A stretch of DNA of 64,000 nt from CAVVSD01 sp963750895 (GTDB lineage Bacteria > Actinomycetota > Thermoleophilia > Solirubrobacterales > Solirubrobacteraceae): positions 124,001 through 188,000 of the forward strand of contig CAVVSD010000005.1 in NCBI GenBank assembly GCA_963750895.1, read 5' to 3'. Shown here piece after piece: positions 56,909-64,000 of the stretch. The notes under the pieces are model-generated. The model saw nothing but the letters and a program-made list of their open reading frames with translations. It was not told the origin of the DNA and did not search any database. Within the stretch, counting starts at the first letter, position 1, and each line of letters begins with the position of its first letter. A program made the position numbers and the translations under genes.

Positions 56909-56922
56909 AGCATTGTTATAGC
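56896..56922. promoter_or_regulatory. three ATAGC repeats at 11-bp spacing between RidA and TetR genes
   Basis: ATAGC occurs at 56896, 56907 and 56918, exactly 11 bp apart, one helical turn. AACAAT (56892-56897) and ATTGTT (56912-56917) also form an inverted pair across it. The array covers the RidA start codon and its upstream region and stops 23 nt before the TetR GTG. A TetR operator is the simplest reading. Confidence 0.5.
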
Positions 56923-56945
56923 ACCGATCTCGTAGTCTTGCCACC

Positions 56946-57552
56946 GTGCGACCCCAGACCACCGTCGATCCGCTCCGGACGAGGCTCGTCGAGGCGGCGG
57001 CGCGGATCATCGCCACCGAGGGCCACGGCGCCCTCACGCTGCGCCGCGTCGCCGTCGGACGCGGGCACGTCGACGATGGCGATCTACACGCACTTCGGCG
57101 GCATGGCGGAGCTGCTGCGGGCGGTCCGCTGGGACGGCTTCCACCGCCTCGCCGACGACCTGGCCGCCGTGCCCGTGTCCGACGACCCGGTCGAGCACGT
57201 CGTCGGGCTCTGCGTCGCCTACTACCGCAACGGCGTGGCGCACCCCGACCTCTACCGCGTGATGTTCATGGAGGAGCCCCTCGACGAGGAGGACGCCGAG
57301 GTCTGCGCCGGGACGTTCGAGGCGCTCGTCGTCGCCCTCGCGCGCTGCGTCGAGGAGGGTCGCCTCTCCCCCGCCGACCCGCTCGAGCTGGCGACGGACC
57401 TCTGGGTCGCCGGCCACGGCATCGTGAGCCTGCGGCTCGCGGGCGCGCTCCCCCCGGCCGAGGCCGACACCGGCATGCCGCGCGTCCTGCGCCGGCTGCT
57501 GGTCTCGTTCGGCGCCGACGACGCCACGGTCGCCCGTGCACTCGGGGACTAG
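56946..57552 (+). CDS. TetR-family regulator (frameshifted)
   Basis: About 202 residues. HTH text ARIIATEGHGALTLRRVAV is in one frame; DAGTSTMAIYTHFGGMAELL and the rest in the next. The cause is GG for G at 57057-57058. C-terminal TetR ligand domain includes VVGLCVAYYRNGVAHPDLYR. GTG start. Divergent from RidA, followed by an ornithine-cyclodeaminase-like gene 9 nt on. Confidence 0.85.
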
Positions 57553-57561
57553 GGTCGGCGG

Positions 57562-58510
57562 ATGCTGATCCTCAGCCGCTCCGAGGTCGAGCGGCTCCTC
57601 GACCTCGACGAGCTCATCGAGGCGCTCGCAGCCGCGATGTCCGACCTGAGCGCCGGGCGGGCGTCGTCCCCGCCCCGGGTCGCGGCGCGGATCCCGGAGC
57701 GCGCGGCGTTCCTCGGCGCGATGCCGGCCCGCGTGCCCTCGTCCGACGCGCTCACGAGCAAGCTCGTCAGCGTCTTCCCGCAGAACACCACGCTCCCGAC
57801 CCACCAGGCGGTCATCGCCGCGTTCGACCCGGAGACCGGCGAGCCGACGGCGTTCCTGGACGGGACCGCGATCACCGCGCTGCGCACCGCCGCCGGCTCC
57901 GCGCTCGTCGACGCGCCTCCTGGCCCGCGAGGACGCGACGACGCTCGCCATCCTCGGCACCGGCGTCCAGGCCCGCGCCCACGCGCAGGCGATGCCCCGC
58001 GTGCGCGCCTTCACCGAGATCCGCGTCGCCGGCCGCGACCGCGCGAAGGCCGAGGCGTTCGCCGCCGAGATCGGCGCCACCGCCATGAGCTCCTTCGCAG
58101 CGGCCTGCGACGGCGCGGACGTCGTCTGCGCCACGACCCACGCCGACGAGCCGGTCGTGCTGCGCGACCACCTGTCCCCCGGCACGCACGTGACGTCCGT
58201 GGGCTTCAACCCCACCGGCCGCGAGGTCGACGCGGCGACCGTCGCCGACGCCCTCGTCGCGGTCGAGTCACGCGAGTCCGCGCTCGCACCCGTGCCGGCC
58301 GGGTCCCTCGATCTCGCCGATGCGAACCCCGACGACGTCGTCGAGATCGGCGAGCTGCTCGACGGCGTGCGGACCGGTCGCACGTCACCCGACGAGCTGA
58401 CCCTCTACAAATCCGTCGGCGTGGCCGTGCAGGACGCCGCCGCCACCGCATTGGTGCTCCGCGCCGCCCTCGAGCAGGGTGCCGGGCTCGAGGTCGACAT
58501 CCAGGACTGA
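57562..58510 (+). CDS. ornithine cyclodeaminase/mu-crystallin-family protein (frameshifted)
   Basis: An NAD(P)-binding protein of ~316 aa, family of ornithine cyclodeaminase, alanine dehydrogenase and ketimine reductase. SSPPRVAARIPERAAFLGAM, LPTHQAVIAAFDPETGEPTA, then in a second frame LAILGTGVQARAHAQAM (the Rossmann motif) and SVGVAVQDAAATALVL. An extra C at 57913-57920 causes the break. Substrate cannot be assigned. Confidence 0.85.
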
Positions 58511-58516
58511 GGACGC

Positions 58517-59722
58517 ATGACGATCGCCACCCCCGAGGTGACCCCCGACGAGCTGCTCGAGCGCGCCCGCGCGCTGCGCCCGCTGCTCACCGAGCGCGCC
58601 GCCGAGACCGAGGCGCTGCGCCGCCCGCCGGAGGACCTGCACCAGGCCGTCGACGACGCCGGCTTCTACCGCCTGCTCATGCCGCGCCGCTACGGCGGCA
58701 TCGAGACCGACATCGCGACGTACGCGCAGATCTGGATCGAGATGGCCCGCGGCGACATGTCCGCCGGCTGGTGCATGTGCCTCATGGCCAACCACGCGCT
58801 GCAGGTCGGGTCCTGGTTCCCCGAGCAGGCGCAGGACGAGATCTTCGGCGCCGACGGCTCGTTCCGCGCGCCCGCCGTCATCTTCCCCCTCAGCGAGCCC
58901 GCCCGCCGGACCGCCGACGGCTGGGAGCTCAACGGCACCGTCTCCTACTGCTCCGGCGCGCCGTACTGCACGCACTACCTCGGCCAGGCGCAGGACGCCG
59001 ACGGCCGGCCGCTCGTGTTCGTCGCGCCCCGCAGCGCGTTCGAGGTCCTCGACGACTGGGGCGACCTCATCGGCCTGAAGGGCAGCGGATCGAACAGCCT
59101 GCGCTTCGACCGCGCGCTCGTCCCCCACCACTGGGTCCTCGAGGACACCGCGATGACCGCGGTCGACGTCAGCCGGGGCACGCCCGGCCTGCGCCTGCAC
59201 GGCAACCCCATGTACTCCGGCCGGACCGCCTGCTTCTTCTCCATCACCGTCGCGTGCACGATGGTCGGCGCGGCGCTGGGAGCGCTGGACGAGTTCGAGC
59301 GCATCCTGCGCACCCGCCCCACGACCCGTCCGCCGTTCCGCCCGCGGGTGGACGACCCGGAGTTCCAGCGCATCTTCGGCACGGCGCTCGGCAAGATCCG
59401 CGCGGCCGAGGCCGGCGTCGTCCGCGCCGCGGAGCTGCACACGGACAACTGCCGCGCGGCCGCCGAGGGCGAGCGGCCCTACACGTACGCCGACGACATG
59501 CTCGTCGGCGTCATCGCGCGCGAGGCGGGCGCCGCGGCGTGGGACGCGATGCAGACCTGGATCTACCGCTACGCGGGATCGAGCGCGTCGCGCGAGGGCG
59601 AGCGCCTCGAGCGGATCTTCCGCGACATGGCGACCGGCTGGGGCCATTTCCAGACGGCGAACGACACGTTCTTCCAGGGCGAGCTGGCCCGCGCCTACCT
59701 CGGGGTGCAGGCGCCGGACTGA
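58517..59722 (+). CDS. acyl-CoA dehydrogenase-fold flavin monooxygenase (HsaA/DszC-like)
   Basis: A 401-residue group D flavin-dependent monooxygenase: LHQAVDDAGFYRLLMPRRYG, ARGDMSAGWCMCLMANHAL, LNGTVSYCSGAPYCTHYL and AMQTWIYRYAGSSASREGER. Relatives hydroxylate phenols or sulfur heterocycles using reduced flavin from a partner reductase; no reductase gene is adjacent. Follows the OCD-like gene by 6 nt. Confidence 0.83.
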   Translation: MTIATPEVTPDELLERARALRPLLTERAAETEALRRPPEDLHQAVDDAGFYRLLMPRRYGGIETDIATYAQIWIEMARGDMSAGWCMCLMANHALQVGSWFPEQAQDEIFGADGSFRAPAVIFPLSEPARRTADGWELNGTVSYCSGAPYCTHYLGQAQDADGRPLVFVAPRSAFEVLDDWGDLIGLKGSGSNSLRFDRALVPHHWVLEDTAMTAVDVSRGTPGLRLHGNPMYSGRTACFFSITVACTMVGAALGALDEFERILRTRPTTRPPFRPRVDDPEFQRIFGTALGKIRAAEAGVVRAAELHTDNCRAAAEGERPYTYADDMLVGVIAREAGAAAWDAMQTWIYRYAGSSASREGERLERIFRDMATGWGHFQTANDTFFQGELARAYLGVQAPD

Positions 59723-59778
59723 CCCCCGGGTGCAGGATCGCGTTCAACCCATCCGGCGGAGCAGGATCCGAACGTACG

Positions 59779-60252
59779 ATGCCGACGTTCATGGAGCGGC
59801 GCCGAGGCAACTACGAATCGGGCGAGGACTTCGTACTCGAGTACGGGGAGCTTCGCTTCACCTTCAACGAGCGCGACTTCGGTGAGCGCTGCGAGCAGGC
59901 GGCGCTGAAGCTCGGCTTCGTGGCCGACCGCCTGGAGGACGAGGAGCTGGAGGACCTGGTGAACCTCGCCGTCAACGGCGAGATCCAGGACCCGGCCTCC
60001 GAGCTGGGCGAGCACGTCAACGACTGCTGGCCCGAGCTGTGCGGCCCCGCCGAGCGATCCCTCGTGCACTGGCTCCGACGCCTGGTGTTCCGCTCCGCGT
60101 GGCTCGACCAGCGCGTCAAGGAGGGCGAGCTGGACGTCGAGTACGACCCCGAGCGCAACACGTTCTCCTACGTGCAGCCGGACCGCGACGGCGAGCCGAT
60201 CGAGCTCGCCCCCGAGCCCTCCTGGGGCCGCGTCGCCTACCAGCCTCGCTGA
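59779..60252 (+). CDS. acidic conserved protein, function unknown
   Basis: A 157-residue soluble protein, strongly acidic (ADRLEDEELEDLVNLAVNGE; LGEHVNDCWPEL). The hydrophilic pattern looks like a real single domain but I do not recognise it. ATG 59779, or ATG 59791 four codons in. Sits between the flavin monooxygenase and a MetE-like gene on the same strand. Confidence 0.6.
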   Translation: MPTFMERRRGNYESGEDFVLEYGELRFTFNERDFGERCEQAALKLGFVADRLEDEELEDLVNLAVNGEIQDPASELGEHVNDCWPELCGPAERSLVHWLRRLVFRSAWLDQRVKEGELDVEYDPERNTFSYVQPDRDGEPIELAPEPSWGRVAYQPR

Positions 60253-60274
60253 CGCGCTCCCTAGCATCCAGGGC

Positions 60275-61396
60275 ATGTCCGAGAACACCCTGCCGCCGTT
60301 CCGCGCCGACCACGTGGGCAGCCTGCTGCGTCCGGCAGCGCTGACGCAGGCGCGAGCCGACTTCAAGGCCGGCACGATCGACGCCGACGCGCTGCGCGCG
60401 GCCGAGGACGAGGCGATCCGCGGCGCGATCGCGCTGCAGCACGACGTCGGCCTCAAGGACGCCACCGACGGCGAGTTCCGCCGCCACTCGTGGCACATGG
60501 ACTTCATCCTCCAGCTCGGCGGCATCTCCGAGGGCGGCGGCGAGGCGCCGCACGTGCAGTTCAAGAACGAGGAGGGCGCCTACGAGTACGCGCCGCCGGC
60601 CATGGCGATCGACGGCAAGATCACCCTGCGCGACACGATCTTCAAGGACGCCTTCGCCTTCCTGCGCGACAACGCCGACGGCCAGGTCCCGAAGATCACG
60701 ATCCCGTCGCCGAGCATGGTCCACTACCGCGGCGGCAACTCCTCGATCGACAGCTCGGTCTACCCCGACCTCGACCAGTTCTGGACCGACCTCAGCGGCG
60801 CGTACGCGCAGGAGCTCCAGGGGCTCTACGACCTCGGCGCGCGCTACATCCAGCTCGACGACACGAGCCTCGCGTACGTCAACGACCCCGAGCAGCGCAA
60901 GCACATCGCCGACATCGGCGGCGACCCCGAGCACCTGCACGAGCAGTACATCGCGAACATGAACCGCTCGCTCGCCGGCAAGCCCGACGACCTGCGGATC
61001 ACCACCCACCTCTGCCGCGGCAACAACCAGTCGATGTGGGCCGCCGAGGGCGGCTACGACTTCGTGGCCGAGGCGCTCTTCGGCGACCTGAACGTCGACG
61101 GCTACTTCCTCGAGTTCGACGACGAGCGCTCGGGCGGATTCGAGCCGCTGCGCTACGTGCCCGAGGGCAAGTACGTCGTGCTCGGCCTCGTGACGACGAA
61201 GAAGCCCGAGCTCGAGAGCAAGGACGAGCTGAAGCGCCGTATCGAGGAGGCGTCGAAGCACGTCCCGCTCGACCAGCTCTGCCTGTCGCCGCAGTGCGGC
61301 TTCTCCTCCACCGAGGAGGGCAACAAGCTCACCGAGGACGACCAGAAGGCCAAGCTCGCGCTCGTCGTCGAGACGGCCGCCGAGGTCTGGGGCTAG
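60275..61396 (+). CDS. short MetE-like methyltransferase C
   Basis: A 373-residue UROD/MetE barrel related to copy B. RADHVGSLLRPAALTQARAD, KITIPSPSMVHYRGGN, zinc-type ligands in THLCRGN, FLEFDDERSGGFEPL and SPQCGFSSTEEGN. Again without the MetE N-terminal domain. Located just before the PadR-ligM-metF block, where 5-methyl-THF would be produced. Confidence 0.88.
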   Translation: MSENTLPPFRADHVGSLLRPAALTQARADFKAGTIDADALRAAEDEAIRGAIALQHDVGLKDATDGEFRRHSWHMDFILQLGGISEGGGEAPHVQFKNEEGAYEYAPPAMAIDGKITLRDTIFKDAFAFLRDNADGQVPKITIPSPSMVHYRGGNSSIDSSVYPDLDQFWTDLSGAYAQELQGLYDLGARYIQLDDTSLAYVNDPEQRKHIADIGGDPEHLHEQYIANMNRSLAGKPDDLRITTHLCRGNNQSMWAAEGGYDFVAEALFGDLNVDGYFLEFDDERSGGFEPLRYVPEGKYVVLGLVTTKKPELESKDELKRRIEEASKHVPLDQLCLSPQCGFSSTEEGNKLTEDDQKAKLALVVETAAEVWG

Positions 61397-61983
61397 CCGC
61401 TGCCGAACGCGCCGTCGCGCGCGAGGTCGAGCCCCCGCCGCGCCCACGCGATCTCCATGTCCGCGCGGGCGACCAGGCCCTCGTAGGCGTAGACCTTCGC
61501 CGCGACGACGGCGTCGTGCTGGGTGCGCGGCAGGCCGGCCAGGCGCTCGGCCAGCTGCGGGTCGTCGCGGCGCTCGAGCGCGCCGATCATGCCGGTCCAG
61601 AGGCCGAGCCAGTCCTGCCAGTGCTGGATGTGCGCCTCGAGCTTGGCGACGACGGCCTCGGGCGTCGCGAACTCGAGGTAGGCGGCCCACAGCCGGATGG
61701 GGTCGCGCTCGCGCTGCACCGGGGCCATGGACGCGGCCTGGTCGCGCAGCTCGCGCATGCCGTCCTCGGTCAGCCGGTACCTGCGCTTCGTCCCGCGCGG
61801 GCCGCGTGGGACCTCGTCGGCCGCGACGAGCCCCGCCTGCTCCATGCGGCGCAGCTCTGGGTAGATCTGACTGTGCGGCGCGTGCCAGATGTGGCCGACC
61901 GTGCTGTCGAAGCGCTGCGTGAGGTCGTAGCCGGTCCGAGGACCGGCGCTCAACGTGGCGAGGATGGCGAAGCGGAGGTTCAT
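61393..61983 (-). CDS. PadR-family regulator
   Basis: 196 residues: PadR winged helix (NLRFAILATLSAGPRTGYDL; HSQIYPELRRMEQAGLVAAD) and a C-terminal Vir-like helical dimerisation domain (HIQHWQDWLGLWTGMIGALE). ATG 61983 preferred; a GTG at 62001 is possible. PadR regulators typically sense phenolic acids. Divergent from ligM with a palindrome between them. Confidence 0.9.
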   Translation of the reverse strand: MNLRFAILATLSAGPRTGYDLTQRFDSTVGHIWHAPHSQIYPELRRMEQAGLVAADEVPRGPRGTKRRYRLTEDGMRELRDQAASMAPVQRERDPIRLWAAYLEFATPEAVVAKLEAHIQHWQDWLGLWTGMIGALERRDDPQLAERLAGLPRTQHDAVVAAKVYAYEGLVARADMEIAWARRGLDLARDGAFGSG

Positions 61984-62017
61984 GGGCGCGCCGGACGACA
62001 CATAGTACGCCCATACC

Positions 62018-62031
62018 TGTATCTTGATACA
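62018..62031. promoter_or_regulatory. TGTATC-TT-GATACA operator between padR and ligM
   Basis: A perfect 6-bp palindrome with a 2-nt centre in the AT-rich 74-nt gap between divergent starts at 61983 and 62058. Its dyad resembles PadR-type sites. ACATAG also repeats at about 61999 and 62029. GAGAGGGGAG precedes the ligM ATG. Confidence 0.55.
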
Positions 62032-62057
62032 TAGTCACCGCGAGAGGGGAGCCCACG

Positions 62058-63464
62058 ATGGCGGCAAAGAACCTGCAGGACGTCCTGGACGCAACGCCGA
62101 ACACGGTCGAGCTGCTGCGCAATTCGCAGCTCGGGGCCTACGTGTATCCGGTCGTGCCGTCCGAGTTCTCCAACTGGCGCCGCGAGCAGCGCGCGTGGCG
62201 CGAGTCGGCCGTGCTGTTCGACCAGTCGCACCACATGGTCAACCTCTTCATGCGTGGTCCGGGCGCGATCGAGCTGATCTCCGCCACGGCGATCAACAGC
62301 GTCGCGAACTTCCCGGTCAACATGGCCAAGCAGTTCGTGCCGACCACGCCGGCGGGCAACGTCATCGGCGACGGCATCCTCTTCCACCTCGACGACGAGG
62401 AGTACGTCTACGTCGGCCGCGCGCCCGCGTCGAACTGGCTCGAGTACCAGGCCCAGGCCGGCGGCTACGACGTGCAGCTCGAGAAGGACGACCGCTCCCC
62501 CATGCGCCCCATGGGCGAGCAGGTCACCCGCGCGTACTGGCGCTTCCAGATCCAGGGCCCGAACGCCTGGCAGGTCATCGAGGCCCTCAACGGCGGCCCC
62601 GTCGAGCAGCTCAAGTTCTTCCGGATGGCCACGATGAACGCGGCCGGCCGTGAGGTGCGCACGCTGCGCCACGGCATGGCGGGCGCGCCCGGTCTCGAGC
62701 TGTGGGGCCCCTACGAGAACTACCTCGAGGTCCGCGAGGCGATCCTGAAGGCCGGCGAGCCGTTCGGCATCGTCCCCGTCGGTGCCCGCGCGTACGCGTC
62801 GAACACGCTGGAGTCGGGCTGGATCCCCTCGCCGCTGCCCGCCATCTACACGGGCGAGGAGCTGCGCGGCTACCGCGAGTGGCTCCCCGCGCAGGGCTAC
62901 GAGGCCACGAACGCGCTCGCCGGGAGCTTCGTCTCCGGCGACATCGAGGACTACTACACGAACCCGTTCGAGCTGGGCTACGGGCACATGGTGAAGTTCG
63001 ACCACGACTTCCACGGGCGCGAGGCGCTCGAGGCTCTGGACCCCGAGCAGCAGCGCAAGAAGGTGACGTTCGCCTGGAACAAGGAGGACCTGGGCGAGAT
63101 CCTGGCCAACACCGCCGACGGCGACGGGTCGGGCTACATGCAGTTCGACATGCCGATCGCCAACTACGGCTCGTCGAGCTTCGACGCCGTGACCGACGGA
63201 GACGGCACGGTCGTCGGCGCCTCGATGTTCGCCGGCTACAGCGCGAACGAGAGCCTCGGCCTCTCGCTGGGCGTCGTCGATCCCGAGGTCCCGATCGGCA
63301 CCGAGCTGACGCTGACCTGGGGCGAGCCGGACGGCGGCACGTCCAAGCCGACGGTCCAGCCGCACGAGCAGAAGCAGGTGCGCGTGATCGTCAGCCCCGT
63401 GCCCTACGCCGAGACGGTCCGCAGCGGGTACGAGGGCGACTGGCGGAAGGTCGGCCAGGCCTGA
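62058..63464 (+). CDS. ligM: LigM-type tetrahydrofolate-dependent aromatic O-demethylase
   Basis: A GcvT-fold protein of 468 aa that matches vanillate/3-O-methylgallate O-demethylase LigM along its length by recollection: NTVELLRNSQLGAYVYPVV, SAVLFDQSHHMVNLFMRG, YVYVGRAPASNWLEYQAQ, TLRHGMAGAPGLELWGPYE, SNTLESGWIPSPLPAIYTG and SFVSGDIEDYYTNP. It would move the methyl of a methoxy-aromatic to THF, giving 5-methyl-THF. metF follows after 5 nt. Syringate (DesA-like) or vanillate preference cannot be told. Confidence 0.88.
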   Translation: MAAKNLQDVLDATPNTVELLRNSQLGAYVYPVVPSEFSNWRREQRAWRESAVLFDQSHHMVNLFMRGPGAIELISATAINSVANFPVNMAKQFVPTTPAGNVIGDGILFHLDDEEYVYVGRAPASNWLEYQAQAGGYDVQLEKDDRSPMRPMGEQVTRAYWRFQIQGPNAWQVIEALNGGPVEQLKFFRMATMNAAGREVRTLRHGMAGAPGLELWGPYENYLEVREAILKAGEPFGIVPVGARAYASNTLESGWIPSPLPAIYTGEELRGYREWLPAQGYEATNALAGSFVSGDIEDYYTNPFELGYGHMVKFDHDFHGREALEALDPEQQRKKVTFAWNKEDLGEILANTADGDGSGYMQFDMPIANYGSSSFDAVTDGDGTVVGASMFAGYSANESLGLSLGVVDPEVPIGTELTLTWGEPDGGTSKPTVQPHEQKQVRVIVSPVPYAETVRSGYEGDWRKVGQA

Positions 63465-63469
63465 GCGCC

Positions 63470-64000
63470 ATGCAGCGCTTCGAGATCATGCCCTTCGCGA
63501 AGGGCGAGGCCCAGGCGGCCGAGCTGCCGGGACCGGTGCGCCTCACGGTCACCACCTCGCCCAGGCACGGGGTCGATCACACGCTCGACGTGTCCGAGCG
63601 CCTCCGGGCGCTCGGCCACGGGGTCACGGTGCACCTCGCGGTGCGGATGCTCCGCGACCGGGCGCACCTCGAGTCCGTGCTCGAGCGTGCGTCCGCAGCC
63701 GGGATCGACGACCTGTTCGTCGTCGGCGGCGACGCGGCCGAGCCGGAGGGCCCGTACGCGGAGTCCGGCGACGTGCTGGCGATCCTCGCGGGCCATCCGC
63801 TGCGCCCCGCGCACGTCGGGGTCGGCGCCTACCCGGAGGGCCATCCGCTCATCGACGAGCGGGTGCTCGCCGAGGCGCTGCAGCGCAAGAACGAGCTCGC
63901 GGACTACATGGCGACGCAGCTGTGCTTCGATCCGCAGGTGCTGCTGCGCTGGCTGGAAGGCGTGCGCGCGCAGGGCGTCTCCCTGCCGCTGTACGCCGGC
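63470..64000 (+). CDS. metF: methylenetetrahydrofolate reductase MetF (partial, runs off the window)
   Basis: 177 codons to the window edge. VTTSPRHGVDHTLDVSERLR, VRMLRDRAHLESVLERA, IDDLFVVGGDAAEPEGPYAE and VGVGAYPEGHPLIDE fit a MetF/FadH2-type barrel. After ligM it would oxidise 5-methyl-THF to methylene-THF. ligM followed by metF recalls the Sphingobium SYK-6 arrangement (established knowledge). The missing C-terminus lies to the right. Confidence 0.85.
   Translation, partial: MQRFEIMPFAKGEAQAAELPGPVRLTVTTSPRHGVDHTLDVSERLRALGHGVTVHLAVRMLRDRAHLESVLERASAAGIDDLFVVGGDAAEPEGPYAESGDVLAILAGHPLRPAHVGVGAYPEGHPLIDERVLAEALQRKNELADYMATQLCFDPQVLLRWLEGVRAQGVSLPLYAG

Overview
The window is very GC-rich, gene-dense DNA from one chromosome. 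Gene content fits a Gram-positive actinobacterial lineage, probably class Thermoleophilia (Solirubrobacterales-like); that placement is inference from gene content, not a measured phylogeny. Supporting points are an mraZ-led division/cell-wall cluster without ftsA, an F420-type luciferase-like oxidoreductase, many GTG starts, and a lone AbiEi/DUF559 protein. I see no tRNA, rRNA, CRISPR array, insertion sequence or phage genes.

Layout. 0-16 kb is housekeeping: rsmB, priA, def, fmt, then on the minus strand an aromatic-amino-acid operon read rluB, aroH, hisC, [leader peptide], aroF, tyrA, aroA, a TVP38-type membrane protein, cmk and der. 15-21 kb carries scpA/scpB, trpS, a shattered SnoaL-like gene, an alcohol dehydrogenase, a GMC oxidoreductase and gcvH. 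21-37 kb is the division and cell-wall cluster on the minus strand: mraZ, rsmH, ftsL, ftsI, murE, murF, mraY, murD, ftsW, murG, murC, then an opposite-strand MFS transporter where murB usually sits, then ftsQ and ftsZ. 37-40 kb has a DUF3352 lipoprotein and an ArsR-regulated pair.

40-64 kb is accessory C1 and aromatic metabolism: fhs and fchA, three short MetE-like methyltransferases, a GntR-associated run (LLM oxidoreductase, cyclase-family hydrolase, FAH, two VOC proteins), a Tad pilus operon with its own two-component system, a TetR/RidA/OCD/flavin-monooxygenase group, and a PadR-flanked ligM with metF running off the right edge. LigM and MetF together point to tetrahydrofolate-dependent O-demethylation of methoxylated aromatics. 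Fhs and FchA would oxidise the released C1 unit, and MetE-like proteins could take methyl groups to methionine.

The most interesting single signal is a 23-codon leader peptide between hisC and aroF, rich in Tyr, Phe and Trp and followed at once by a perfect 9-bp hairpin. It looks like an attenuation-type switch on DAHP synthase. A caution: at least 16 genes here, including essential ones, carry single-base frameshifts, often in homopolymers. Most are probably consensus errors in the assembly, so I annotate those genes as full-length with the break noted.
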